Positions 1 through 8,024 are shown, counted from the stretch's first letter. The stretch is 64,000 bases of DNA from an uncultured Eubacteriales bacterium (GCA_900545585.1 UQZR01000001.1:98774-162773), one strand, 5' to 3'. Translations and numbers: made by a program. The notes: generated by a model from the sequence alone, not told the origin.

Positions 1-129
1 CTGTGCGCGGAGGAGATGGCGGCACGGGGCGAGACAGTAACGGCCCAGCATCTGGAGCCGGTGTACCTGCGGCTCAGTCAGGCGGAGCGGGAGCGGCTGT
101 CCCGCGGGCTGAAGATCACGCTGGACTGA
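1..129 (+). CDS. tsaB: TsaB C-terminus (partial)
   Basis: The window opens inside a gene read in frame 1 and ending at a TGA at 127-129; only the last 42 codons are present. The tail reads [16 protein letters not shown], the usual C-terminal signature of TsaB, the partner of TsaD/TsaE in making threonylcarbamoyl-adenosine at tRNA position 37. The 5' part, including the ASKHA-like fold, lies outside. upp follows 49 nt downstream on the same strand and may share its transcript. The identification rests on the short PVYLR tail only. Confidence 0.7.
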   Translation: MCAEEMAARGETVTAQHLEPVYLRLSQAERERLSRGLKITLD

Positions 130-178
130 CATTTTATTGTGTTCCATGCAAAATTTTACATACACGGAGGAGACAACC

Positions 179-814
179 ATGTTTAGCGAGAAAGTGCACA
201 TCGTGAACCATCCCCTGGTGTCCCACAAGCTGACGATCATGCGCGACAAGAACACCAGCGTCAAGGATTTCCGCGAGCTGGTATCCGAGATCGGCATGCT
301 CATCACCTATGAGGCTACCCGGGACCTGCCCCTGACCACCAAGCACATCGAAACGCCTATCTGTGAAATGGAAGCGCCCACGCTGGCGGGCCGCAAATTC
401 GTGGTGGTCCCCATCCTCCGTGCCGGTCTTGGTCTGGTAGACGGCGTGCTGCGTCTGGTCCCCTCCGCCCGCGTGGGACACATCGGTATGTACCGCGATG
501 AGGAGACGCTGGAGCCCCATCCCTACTTCTGCAAGATGCCCAAGGACGTAGCCGAGCGTGACGTGCTGATCGTGGACCCCATGCTGGCCACCGGCGGCTC
601 CGCCGCAGAGGCCATCGCCGAGATGAAGAAGTTCGGCTGCAAGCACATCAAGCTGATGGTGCTGGTGGCGGCTCCCGAGGGTATCGAGTATCTGCAGAAG
701 CTTTACCCCGATGTGGACATCTACGCCGGCGCTGTGGACAAGTGCCTCAACGAGAACGGCTACATCGTCCCCGGTCTGGGTGATGCAGGCGACCGCATCT
801 TCGGCACCAAATAA
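179..814 (+). CDS. upp: uracil phosphoribosyltransferase
   Basis: Converts uracil and PRPP to UMP in pyrimidine salvage. The 211-residue length matches the family (about 208-210). The PRPP-binding loop DPMLATGGS begins near residue 133, and the C-terminus ends with the typical [13 protein letters not shown] uracil-binding segment. The ATG at 179 is preferred over the in-frame ATG at 137 because a GGAGG lies 8 nt upstream and the family starts at that point. A strong terminator follows immediately, so the gene ends its transcription unit. The next gene looks like another pyrimidine-nucleoside enzyme, so the two may act in one pathway from separate promoters. Confidence 0.96.
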   Translation: MFSEKVHIVNHPLVSHKLTIMRDKNTSVKDFRELVSEIGMLITYEATRDLPLTTKHIETPICEMEAPTLAGRKFVVVPILRAGLGLVDGVLRLVPSARVGHIGMYRDEETLEPHPYFCKMPKDVAERDVLIVDPMLATGGSAAEAIAEMKKFGCKHIKLMVLVAAPEGIEYLQKLYPDVDIYAGAVDKCLNENGYIVPGLGDAGDRIFGTK

Positions 815-828
815 ATTTCACGCCAAAA

Positions 829-855
829 AACGCCCCCATTATGGGGGCGTTTTTG
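829..855 (+). terminator. intrinsic terminator after upp
   Basis: Stem CGCCCCC/GGGGGCG with an ATTA loop followed by TTTTT. It ends the tsaB-upp unit. Confidence 0.9.
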
Positions 856-908
856 CTGCTGCGGGAAAAGTTCCGCAAAATACTGGGAAATTCCGGCATT
901 TTGCCCGT

Positions 909-937
909 TTGACGGTAAGGCTAAAGTGTGGTATACT
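909..937 (+). promoter_or_regulatory. sigma-A promoter for the uridine-kinase-like gene
   Basis: TTGACG at 909-914 and TATACT at 932-937 with 17-bp spacing. TGG directly precedes the -10 (extended -10). It lies 40 bp upstream of the ATG at 977. Confidence 0.75.
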
Positions 938-976
938 ATCCACGATTTTGAATTTCCATCATAAAGGAGCTGCACT

Positions 977-1897
977 ATGCGCGTTATCGATTTGGAAAAT
1001 ATTCAGGAATCCATGAACAATGAGACCCAGTTTGTCCTGCGGTGCGAGGAGGTATTCCACGACAAGATCTCCGCAGCCGCGGCTACCATTCTCTCCAGCA
1101 ACCGGCCTATCGTGGCGCTGACTGGCCCCTCCGGCAGCGGCAAGACCACCTCCGCCATGCGGCTGAAGGACTATCTTGAAAATTTAGGCGTCACCGTATG
1201 CCTGCTGAGCATGGACAACTTTTTCCTGCCGCTGGATCAGCGGCCGAAGGAGGCTGCCGATTGGGAGTCCCCCTACTGCGTGAATGTGGATCTGCTGGTA
1301 TCCTGCATCAGCAAGCTGCTGGACGGCAAGGAGACTGACATCCCCTGGTATGATTTCAAGTCCGGCAACACCGGCGGCTATAAGAAGATGCAGGGTGAAA
1401 AGGACTGCATCGTCATCGCCGAGGGCATCCATATGCTGAACCCCCTGATTTTTGACAAGATCCGCGGCGCGGCCACCGGCATCTATGTTGCGCCCCGCAC
1501 CCGCATCCTCACTCACAACGACCGCGTGGTGCGGCCGGAGCAGCTGCGGGTGGCACGGCGGCTCATCCGCGACTACAACACCCGCGGCCATTCCCTGCGG
1601 GAGACGGTGGAGCGGGCGGAGAGCGTCAACCGCGGCGAGGTCAACTATATTAAGCCCTTCAAGGGCAACGCCGCCATCCACATTGACTCATTTCATGACT
1701 ACGAGCCCTGCATCCTGGCCAAGTGCCTCAGCGAGATCCCCAACTTCCGCGAGGAGCTGACGCCGGAATACATGGAGGAGCACGATCTTACCGATCTCAT
1801 CGATGTGGTATCCACCGTACCCCCGCTGCACACCCCTTACGTGCCCCGCAACTCCATTGTCCGCGAATTTGTGGGCGGCAGCTGCTACGAATATTGA
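977..1897 (+). CDS. uridine kinase / phosphoribulokinase-family protein
   Basis: A 306-residue P-loop kinase of the uridine kinase/PRK family. Walker A (GPSGSGKTT) lies at about residues 50-58. A Walker-B-like aspartate follows in LLSMDNFF, and a DRVVRPEQLRVARR segment resembles the basic stretch of uridine-kinase-like proteins. About 45 residues precede the P-loop, and the C-terminus is longer than classical Udk (~210 aa), so the exact substrate (uridine/cytidine or another nucleoside) is not settled by sequence. AAGGAG lies 8 nt before the ATG, and the gene has its own promoter. A cytidylate-kinase-like gene follows after 27 nt, so the pair probably forms an operon. Confidence 0.8.
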   Translation: MRVIDLENIQESMNNETQFVLRCEEVFHDKISAAAATILSSNRPIVALTGPSGSGKTTSAMRLKDYLENLGVTVCLLSMDNFFLPLDQRPKEAADWESPYCVNVDLLVSCISKLLDGKETDIPWYDFKSGNTGGYKKMQGEKDCIVIAEGIHMLNPLIFDKIRGAATGIYVAPRTRILTHNDRVVRPEQLRVARRLIRDYNTRGHSLRETVERAESVNRGEVNYIKPFKGNAAIHIDSFHDYEPCILAKCLSEIPNFREELTPEYMEEHDLTDLIDVVSTVPPLHTPYVPRNSIVREFVGGSCYEY

Positions 1898-1924
1898 TCG
1901 TATATCTAAAAGGAGGTCGTATCC

Positions 1925-2548
1925 ATGAACCGTATCATCACCATCAGCCGCGAATTTGGCTCCGGCGGTCGTGAGCTGGGCAAGCGTCTGGCAGAGGCGC
2001 TGCACATCCCCTGCTATGACCATGAGATCATCGAAATGATCGCCAAGGAAAACGGCTTTAATGAGGACTACGTAGCGCACGTGTCCGAAAAGAGTATAGA
2101 GGCCGCGTACCCCCTGACCATCGGCCACCGGTTCGGCGTACCCCCCTTCCAGATCATGGACCAGCCCATCCGCGTGGCCGTGACCCAGCGGAAGATCCTG
2201 GAGAACTTCGCCAAGAGCGGCGATTGCGTCATCGTGGGCCGCGGCGCTGATGTCATCCTGAAGGACTACAAGCCCCTGAACATCTTCGTGTACGCCGATA
2301 AGGATTCCAAGGTCGAGCGCTGCCAGCGCCGTGCGCCGGCAGGTGAGAATCTGACCGCCACTGAGATCGAGAAGCGCATGAAGCAGATCGACCGCAACCG
2401 TGCCCAGCACCATCAGATGTACAGCGACAGCAAGTGGGGCGCCAAGGAGTCCTACGACCTGTGCGTCAACACCAGCCGCCGCTACGTCAAGGACCTGGTG
2501 CCCTCCATCGCCAAATTCTGCGAGGACTGGTTCAATTCCCCCGAATAA
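1925..2548 (+). CDS. cytidylate kinase-like family protein
   Basis: A 207-residue member of the cytidylate-kinase-like family (AAA_26 type). It opens MNRIITISREFGSGG, the degenerate phosphate-binding start of this family; the second glycine-rich segment VGRGADVIL lies near residue 107. It is distinct from canonical Cmk by the REFGSGGR start in place of a GPSGSGKST loop. The family is common in gut Clostridia but its substrate is poorly defined. An AAAAGGAGG Shine-Dalgarno precedes the ATG. It is the last gene before a terminator, coupled to the uridine-kinase-like gene; a nucleotide-phosphorylation role is inferred from family and neighbour. Confidence 0.82.
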   Translation: MNRIITISREFGSGGRELGKRLAEALHIPCYDHEIIEMIAKENGFNEDYVAHVSEKSIEAAYPLTIGHRFGVPPFQIMDQPIRVAVTQRKILENFAKSGDCVIVGRGADVILKDYKPLNIFVYADKDSKVERCQRRAPAGENLTATEIEKRMKQIDRNRAQHHQMYSDSKWGAKESYDLCVNTSRRYVKDLVPSIAKFCEDWFNSPE

Positions 2549-2560
2549 AGAGACATAAAA

Positions 2561-2594
2561 TACGCCCTCCGGCAGCTGCCGGAGGGCGTATTTT
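2561..2594 (+). terminator. intrinsic terminator
   Basis: TACGCCCTCCGGCAG pairs with CTGCCGGAGGGCGTA, then TTTT. It closes the two-kinase operon. Confidence 0.88.
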
Positions 2595-2641
2595 CATATT
2601 ATCCGGCGGCGGTGGCACACTACCGGCAAAGGAGTGATGGT

Positions 2642-2860
2642 ATGATCCCCTGCACCGACAGCTGCCAGTGGCAGCGGGACGGGCTGTGTACGCTGGATAC
2701 CTGCAGCGCGGCCGGACAGCCCAGTGCCGGTCATCCCTGTGTCCACTACCTGCCTATTTCGCCTGCGCCAGCAGACGCAGCGCCTCCGAGATGTTCCGGA
2801 CCGGCAGCAGCTCCAGAGAGGAGCGCTCCCGCAGATCAACAGCGTGATGTGCAGGAATGA
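2642..2860 (+). CDS. small cysteine-rich protein overlapping the radA 3' end
   Basis: A 72-codon frame with a good AAAGGAG 6 nt before the ATG. The first ~38 residues carry regularly placed cysteines (PCTDSCQWQRDGLC ... HPCVHY) that look like a small conserved metal-binding-type clostridial protein. The remainder is Ala/Pro-rich and lies antisense to the last 107 nt of radA, so it may be a non-conserved tail. I do not recognise a function. The cysteine pattern and the Shine-Dalgarno favour a real gene; the convergent overlap with radA argues for caution. Confidence 0.5.
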   Translation: MIPCTDSCQWQRDGLCTLDTCSAAGQPSAGHPCVHYLPISPAPADAAPPRCSGPAAAPERSAPADQQRDVQE

Positions 2861-4118
2861 TGCACTCTGTAAAGCCCAAACGCTTTACCTCCGAAAGGCG
2901 CTGCTCCATGTGACTGACGCTGCGTATCTCGCCGGAAAGGCCCACCTCGCCTACGGCGGCCATGCCGTTGGGCACGGGCTTGTCCAGATAACTGGAAGCG
3001 ATAGCCACCACGGCGGCCAGATCGGCGGCAGGCTCGTCCAGTGTCAGGCCGCCGATGATATTCAGATAGGCGTCGCACTGGCTGACCTTCAGACCGCCCC
3101 GCTTCTCCAGCACTGCCAGCAGCATGGCGGCGCGGTTGTAGTCGAAGCCGTTGCTGCTGCGAAGCGGGCGAGCTCCGGCACAGGGGGCGATGAGGGCCTG
3201 TATCTCCGCCAGCACGGGGCGCGCGCCCTCCATGACGCAGGTAACGCAGGTGCCGGAGGCATCCTGAGGCCGTCCGGACAGCAGCATCTCCGAGGGGTTC
3301 TCCACCTCCCGCAGACCGCTGTCCAGCATCTCAAAGACGCCGATCTCATTGGTGGCGCCGAAGCGGTTCTTGGCAGCGCGGAGGATACGGTAGGTCATGC
3401 GGCTGTCGCCCTCGAAGTACAGCACGCAGTCCACCATATGCTCCAGCACCTTGGGACCGGCGATGCTGCCCTCCTTGTTGACGTGGCCGATGACGAACAC
3501 TGTGACGCCCTGTCCCTTGGCCACCTGCATCAGAGCCATGGTGCAGTCCTTCACCTGCCCCACGCCGCCGGCAGGGGCGTCCAGTTCCTCGTTATACAGA
3601 GTCTGGATGGAGTCCACGATCAGCACGTCCGGCTCCTCCCTGCGGATACACTCCAGCACGTCGCCCAGCCGCGTCTCCGACAGGACGAACAGGTTCCCGC
3701 TGTCCACGGACAGACGCTTGGCCCGCAGCTTCAGCTGGCGGGCAGACTCCTCGCCGGAGACGTACAGCACCTTGCAGGTTCGGCCCAGCTGCTGACAGAT
3801 CTGGAGCATCAGTGTGGATTTGCCGATACCTGGTGCGCCGCCCACCAGCACCAGCGAGCCTTTTACAGCGCCGCCGCCCAGCACGCGGTCCAGCTCCCCC
3901 ATGCCGGTGGGGAAACGGATCTCCTCATCCTCCTGCAAGGATGTAATGGGAGACGCGTTTACAGCATTTGCGATACGCTGGGTCTTTCCGCTTTTGACAG
4001 GTCGCTCCGCCGGCTGCTCCACCATGGAGTTCCACGCGCCGCAGACGGCGCAGCGGCCCGACCACTTGGGGCTCTCGCTGCCGCACTCCGTGCAGAAAAA
4101 GACGGTTTTTGCTTTCAT
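2754..4118 (-). CDS. radA: DNA repair protein RadA
   Basis: RadA/Sms is a RecA-like ATPase that drives branch migration in recombinational repair. The 454-residue protein has all family parts in order: an N-terminal zinc finger (C9, C12, C23, C26), Walker A GGAPGIGKST at about 93-102, the RadA-specific KNRFG motif near residue 250, and a C-terminal Lon-protease-like domain containing GEVGLSGEIR. Length is normal. Its ATG overlaps the stop of the upstream cwlD-like gene by 4 nt (ATGA), so the two are translationally coupled. The 3' end overlaps the small Cys-rich ORF on the opposite strand. Confidence 0.97.
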   Translation of the reverse strand: MKAKTVFFCTECGSESPKWSGRCAVCGAWNSMVEQPAERPVKSGKTQRIANAVNASPITSLQEDEEIRFPTGMGELDRVLGGGAVKGSLVLVGGAPGIGKSTLMLQICQQLGRTCKVLYVSGEESARQLKLRAKRLSVDSGNLFVLSETRLGDVLECIRREEPDVLIVDSIQTLYNEELDAPAGGVGQVKDCTMALMQVAKGQGVTVFVIGHVNKEGSIAGPKVLEHMVDCVLYFEGDSRMTYRILRAAKNRFGATNEIGVFEMLDSGLREVENPSEMLLSGRPQDASGTCVTCVMEGARPVLAEIQALIAPCAGARPLRSSNGFDYNRAAMLLAVLEKRGGLKVSQCDAYLNIIGGLTLDEPAADLAAVVAIASSYLDKPVPNGMAAVGEVGLSGEIRSVSHMEQRLSEVKRLGFTECIIPAHHAVDLRERSSLELLPVRNISEALRLLAQAK

Positions 4119-4840
4119 GTTGTTCCCTCACTCGTACAATATTGGCAGTAGCCCGCCGCGATGACGGCGGCCATTTTCATTTGGTAGGACGGCTGCTGCA
4201 GAAGCGCCGTCTCCTGCGGGCTGGACAGGAAGCCGCACTCCACCAGAATGGCAGGGCAGGTGGTGTGGGTCATGAGGTACACTCCGTCGCCGATGGGCAT
4301 GGCGGCCTTGGCACGGTCCGTATTCACCGCGGTGTTCAGCATCTGCTGCATCGCCTCAGCCAACTGCCGGGAAGGTAGGACGGCGTTGTAAAACACCTGA
4401 GCGCCGCGGACGTTGGGGTAGCCGGGCAGGCAGTTCTGGTGGATGCTGATGAGCAGACCGCCGGCTGTCTCGTTGGCCAGCTTCGTGCGGTTCTTCAGGT
4501 CAGACACTTTCTTCTCCCGCAGGGTCGCGGCGGCGTCATCGTAGATGGCCTCGTCGCCGGTGCGGGTCATCACCGCCGGGTGGCCCAGGAACCGCAAAAT
4601 CTCATAGAGCCGCCGCGTGATCTGAAGATTGATGCCGCTCTCGGCCACGCCGCTGTCCGACACGGCACCGCCGTCCTCCCCGCCGTGGCCGGCATCCAGT
4701 ACCAGCATGGTGCGGGGTTCAGCAGCAGTCGAGGCCGGTACGGTATCCGGTGACGGACGCGGGACCACCGCCGCCAGCGTCACCAGTGCTGCGGCCAGTG
4801 CGCAGGCGCATATCGCTTTTTTCGGGATGAACAGCACCAT
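4115..4840 (-). CDS. cwlD: N-acetylmuramoyl-L-alanine amidase, CwlD-like
   Basis: A 241-residue Amidase_3 enzyme that cuts the amide between muramic acid and the stem peptide. A single N-terminal membrane/signal segment (about residues 8-28) precedes the catalytic domain. Zinc-ligand motifs are visible: LDAGHGGEDGG, the Glu in VAESGINL, SIHQN and the late catalytic Glu in LVECGFLS. One catalytic domain after one signal anchor, in a sporeformer, fits CwlD, which makes muramic-delta-lactam in spore cortex. The ATG at 4840 is chosen because GGAGGGG lies 7 nt upstream; a longer frame begins at 4894. It is coupled to radA by an ATGA overlap. Confidence 0.85.
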   Translation of the reverse strand: MVLFIPKKAICACALAAALVTLAAVVPRPSPDTVPASTAAEPRTMLVLDAGHGGEDGGAVSDSGVAESGINLQITRRLYEILRFLGHPAVMTRTGDEAIYDDAAATLREKKVSDLKNRTKLANETAGGLLISIHQNCLPGYPNVRGAQVFYNAVLPSRQLAEAMQQMLNTAVNTDRAKAAMPIGDGVYLMTHTTCPAILVECGFLSSPQETALLQQPSYQMKMAAVIAAGYCQYCTSEGTT

Positions 4841-4889
4841 GTGACTCCCCTCCTGCGGAAAGCCTATGGCGGCGCGGCGGGTTTTATGT

Positions 4890-4918
4890 ATCATACCACA
4901 GCGGGCGCAAAAAGAAAA
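4890..4918 (-). promoter_or_regulatory. possible promoter for cwlD-radA
   Basis: On the minus strand TGG-TATGAT (extended -10, plus 4890-4895) follows a weak TTTTCT (4913-4918) with 17-bp spacing. The -35 is poor, so the call rests on the extended -10. Confidence 0.4.
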
Positions 4919-4957
4919 CGGGGTGCATGGCAGATATGGTTAAAATACGCAATTAAT

Positions 4958-4986
4958 TTGGCGATATTCATCAAATATTGTATAAT
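4958..4986 (+). promoter_or_regulatory. promoter ahead of the cas3 remnant
   Basis: TTGGCG at 4958-4963 and TATAAT at 4981-4986, spacing 17 bp, followed by AAGAGG at 5005-5010. It points into the truncated cas3-like frame and the two CRISPR repeats, so it may be the surviving cas operon promoter. Confidence 0.6.
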
Positions 4987-5016
4987 ATATACATATTTTC
5001 GCGTAAGAGGATGGGC

Positions 5017-5116
5017 ATGCCGTATGACGCCCATCGGAAGGAGGGCGAACACAGTCGGGAGTACCAGACCGTGACGGATCACCTCACCGGTACCGCGGCG
5101 ATGCCCCCGCCAAAGA
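5017..5116 (+). pseudogene. cas3: truncated cas3 (type I-C) N-terminus
   Basis: From the ATG at 5017 (AAGAGG upstream at 5005-5010; alternative ATG at 5011) the frame reads MPYDAHRKEG..., then EYQTVTDHLTGTAAM. The AH...YQTV..HL.GTA pattern is how Cas3 HD-domain proteins of type I systems begin, with the first HD-region histidines. After about 27 codons the similarity stops (MPPPKS) and the frame enters a CRISPR repeat, ending at TGA 5146-5148 inside it. No cas5, cas8, cas7, cas4, cas1 or cas2 follows. I infer a deletion that joined the start of cas3 to the distal end of the array. The short match limits certainty. Confidence 0.55.
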
Positions 5117-5151
5117 GTCGCGCCTTTCGCGGTCGGCGCGTGGATTGAAAT
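5117..5151 (+). CRISPR. degenerate type I-C-like CRISPR repeat 1
   Basis: Thirty-five nt that begin GTCGCGCC and end GCGTGGATTGAAAT, the hallmark ends of type I-C repeats. It is about 3 nt longer than the usual 32 because of extra bases in the loop of the internal palindrome. It stands in the orientation expected for an array transcribed with the upstream cas3 remnant. It is followed by 13 nt of spacer (5152-5164) and then the group II intron. Confidence 0.7.
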
Positions 5152-5164
5152 GTGTACAGGAACA

Positions 5165-5274
5165 ATGACGATAGGTAATCCTTTGAACGTGATGTGCGGC
5201 GAAGCCGCACATTCGTTTCCTCCGGATTTTCCCCCGTCTCACGCCGGGCGTGCACCTTTCAGCGCACCCGGCCT
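5165..5274 (-). ncRNA. group II intron domains V and VI
   Basis: Domain V (5241-5274) is a 34-nt hairpin with a GAAA loop, lower stem GGCCGGG/CCCGGC and the usual two-base bulge region. Domain VI has a GC-rich apical stem with a TTCG loop (ATGTGCGGC/GCCGCACAT). Its base pairs GACGG with TCGTC, leaving a bulged A that is the expected lariat branch point, 8 nt before the 3' end. Confidence 0.85.
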
Positions 5275-5347
5275 ACCATCAGATTGACTTACTTTCTACT
5301 GATTTCATTGCATCTGTACCCTCACGAATACAGCGCACTTGTAAATT

Positions 5348-7243
5348 TCACTTTTTGAGTTTTTCACGATATTTCTTGATTTTGCGTACCGCCTTGGCAT
5401 CCAACTCTGGCGGTATAGGACTGTTGTGTACCATGCGGTGACACGGTATACATAGCCATGCTAAATTTGGAACTTTGTTGATTCTTTCAATCGGAAGTCG
5501 TGGATTTACATGATGACAATGTTTCGGAATCAGTTCAGAGAAATATCTACCACAGCATTTGCATTTTCCCTTATCTCGGTTGTAGGCATATTCCCGATTC
5601 ATAAAATACTCGAAATTGGCTTTCCATCCCTTGCCGCTAGCGTAGATGGATAAGGCTATATCTTCGGGTGTATTGATGGAGGGGCGGTCACAGGGCAACG
5701 GTTTATGCTTGGTACGATAATTTACATACCGCCTGCGTCCATCCTCCGTATAAGGGGTCATTTTCTGGTCAAATGGTTTGCTTTCATAACGACTGTGTGT
5801 AATAAACGCATAGGTTATTCCGAACCATTTCCCATCAATTTGAATTGCGAAGGTTTTACTGTCATAACCTTCGTGCCGATGTGGCAGATTACTTAATTCC
5901 TTTAACGGCACCTGCATTTGGTTGTACTGCTTGGGAAACAGGTTTTTCCATACTGCCAACGCCGTATTATTCACTCTACGGTCAATGGCATGGTAGGCAT
6001 GAGAACAGATAGAGGGTTGCAAATACTGTGCCAGTCCCATAATCACGGAGTTCACATACTGGATTTGAGCCGCCTGCGTGTTGGATTGCGTGTATAATCC
6101 AATTTTCCTAACTTCTTTTTGCAAGGTATGGATTTTCTTCGTCAATCGTTCCATATCAGGGAATGGCTTTCCTACCAGATTATCTGACCATGTGGCTGGG
6201 TCTGGTGTTTTCCTCTTTCGTTCTGCCTTGACTATGTAACCGAGGAAATGAATACCATTCTTTCTCAAATCGGTTACATAGGTCTTTTCCTGTGACAGTT
6301 CCAACTTCATGCGATGCTTAAAATACTTTGTCAGTTCATGCTTCATACGGAACGCTTCCTGTTCCGTAGAGGTCAGGATCACCCAATCATCCGCATAGCG
6401 AAAATTGTATTTCGGGGTGATTCCAGACCATTTCAGCCTTCGGGTATCGTTGCATTTGTGCTTGCATTGACGGTGCGGCTCCATATAGCAGCGCCCCACA
6501 TACCAGTCAAAGTCATTGAGATACACATTGGACAGCAACGGAGATAATATACCGCCCTGTGGTGTTCCCATTTCTGTTGCATGGTATAAGTCCTGATCGA
6601 TATATCCGGCTTTTAGCATTTGGCTGATGATTTTCAGAACCCTCTTATCGTGGATTCCGATTCGCCATAGCTTTTTCAGCAACAATCTATGATTGATGTT
6701 GTCAAAACAGCCCTTTATATCTCCCTCGACTGCCCATACCGGCTGGTCTTTGGATTTCACACTTGCATTGATGACATTGACAATATCCCGGATAGCGTGC
6801 TTCTGCGCCCGGTAAGGACGGAAACCATAGCTGTGCGGATAGAATCTCGCTTCGCATATCGGTTCCAGAATCAGTCGCATACATTCCTGTATAATCCTAT
6901 CCAATACAGTGGGAATACCCAGAGGTCGCTTTTTGCCGTTTGCCTTTTCGATATACTTCCGTTTGGCTGGCTTCGGCTTGTAATTGGAGATATTTGATTG
7001 AATCAACTGAAATAGTTCTTCTTTTGGCATTTGCAGATACTTGTCCATTTTCATCCTGTCCACACCGGCAGTTTTGCTGCCCTTGTTGGACTTGATGTTA
7101 TGAACAGCGGTTACAATAGTCACTTCGCTGACCATTGCTTCCAACAGTCCCGTGAATGAAACGCCTTGCCCCGATTTTTCATAGAGCAGGTCTTGAAACT
7201 GTTTCAATTCTTTTTCTGTTGAAAATCTGACGCTTAAATGCAC
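5348..7243 (-). CDS. ltrA: group II intron reverse transcriptase/maturase with HNH endonuclease
   Basis: A 631-residue multifunctional protein that helps its intron splice and retrohome. The RT blocks are complete: GVD near residue 60, GIPTVLDRIIQ, the RT-defining GTPQGGILSPLLSN, and the catalytic YADDWVIL near 285. A maturase (X) region follows. The C-terminal endonuclease carries a CKCC ... HCHHVNPR ... CIPCHRMVHN zinc/HNH arrangement. The start codon is GTG at 7243, with AGGTG 8 nt upstream. No stops or frameshifts are seen. Codon use is AT-rich compared with the neighbours, consistent with recent horizontal arrival. It sits in domain IV of its intron. Confidence 0.96.
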   Translation of the reverse strand: MHLSVRFSTEKELKQFQDLLYEKSGQGVSFTGLLEAMVSEVTIVTAVHNIKSNKGSKTAGVDRMKMDKYLQMPKEELFQLIQSNISNYKPKPAKRKYIEKANGKKRPLGIPTVLDRIIQECMRLILEPICEARFYPHSYGFRPYRAQKHAIRDIVNVINASVKSKDQPVWAVEGDIKGCFDNINHRLLLKKLWRIGIHDKRVLKIISQMLKAGYIDQDLYHATEMGTPQGGILSPLLSNVYLNDFDWYVGRCYMEPHRQCKHKCNDTRRLKWSGITPKYNFRYADDWVILTSTEQEAFRMKHELTKYFKHRMKLELSQEKTYVTDLRKNGIHFLGYIVKAERKRKTPDPATWSDNLVGKPFPDMERLTKKIHTLQKEVRKIGLYTQSNTQAAQIQYVNSVIMGLAQYLQPSICSHAYHAIDRRVNNTALAVWKNLFPKQYNQMQVPLKELSNLPHRHEGYDSKTFAIQIDGKWFGITYAFITHSRYESKPFDQKMTPYTEDGRRRYVNYRTKHKPLPCDRPSINTPEDIALSIYASGKGWKANFEYFMNREYAYNRDKGKCKCCGRYFSELIPKHCHHVNPRLPIERINKVPNLAWLCIPCHRMVHNSPIPPELDAKAVRKIKKYREKLKK

Positions 7244-8002
7244 AAGGTTTTCACCTCGCAGTTCGCCACCCGTCTTTCAGGGAGTTATTGGATTTTCTTT
7301 CGTGAAATTTACAAATCAATCTGACTCGTGCCCTTCGCCGTGGGGCATTTCAGCCCCGTGTAATTGGCATTACCCAATTGCAGACTACTATGGCACGGCT
7401 GACTTCCTGTATTCTTCATTGTGCTGTAACACTCCAAATACAGGCTCTCAAACGTTCCCAAATCTCTATCCTTGTGGTCAATAGACCGTTGAAACCCTTA
7501 GGCCGCTACCTTACACCGGGAGAACCTAACCACACTTTGAATCACAGTTGTTGTGTAGTTCCGCATGAATATTTCATTTCATGGGGCATATACGGAAAAA
7601 CCAGCCGTATCTGCTTTCTCCAATCTTCATCCTTTCGGATGCCAAGCACTCTTACGATGCTGCATAGCTTTCACTACTGGATAGCCATAGGTTTCGGAAG
7701 CCCGCACCATTATTATCCATGCCTTTCGGTTTAGGTTTTCAGGTTACGACTTCACCACGCTTTGTACCCTGTCTATTTACAGATAGACAACGCACAGTGG
7801 AGTATTAGCTCTCGTACTGCCTGCGGTTTGACAGACCGCTGAGGGATTTCTCCTTTCCGGCATTGATTCTGTACGGCAGAGGAATTTCGCCTCTGAATTT
7901 GAGATTTGAGTTCTCTACGATATTTTCTTGATATATCAAGTGCTATCGCATGGTGCTTTTCGTCATAGCTGTCTGCTACGACTTATGCACAACGTTTCGC
8001 AC
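7244..8002 (-). other. group II intron domains I-III, no gene
   Basis: About 760 nt of AT-richer sequence between the intron 5' end and the maturase start. It is structured RNA of the intron (domains I-III and start of IV); short open frames on either strand here have no protein-like features. It holds the EBS1 candidate at 7521-7526. Confidence 0.75.
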
Positions 8003-8024
8003 GGTTCTTGTAGTTGTGGCTCTC

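Larger units (their letters stand above)
5165..8002 (-). mobile_element. complete group II intron with reverse transcriptase
   Basis: A 2,838-bp minus-strand element. Its 5' end reads GTGCG (complement of 7998-8002). Domains I-III fill 7244-8002, the maturase ORF lies at 5348-7243, domain V at 5241-5274 and domain VI at 5167-5238, ending in AT at 5165-5166. The boundaries were set by the GTGYG start, the bulged adenosine of domain VI eight positions from the end, and by the flanks: joining 5164 to 8003 gives a 35-nt CRISPR spacer between two repeats. GGTTCT at 7526-7521 could be EBS1 for the last six exon bases AGAACC. The ORF is intact, so the intron may be active. Confidence 0.85.

Noticed and set aside
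2724..4151. Long open frame antisense to radA
   Set aside because: Ala/Gln/His-rich shadow of radA, which has all family motifs.
5011..5148. The 46-codon frame as a functional small protein
   Set aside because: It reads through a CRISPR repeat and ends in it; it is better explained as a truncated cas3 start.
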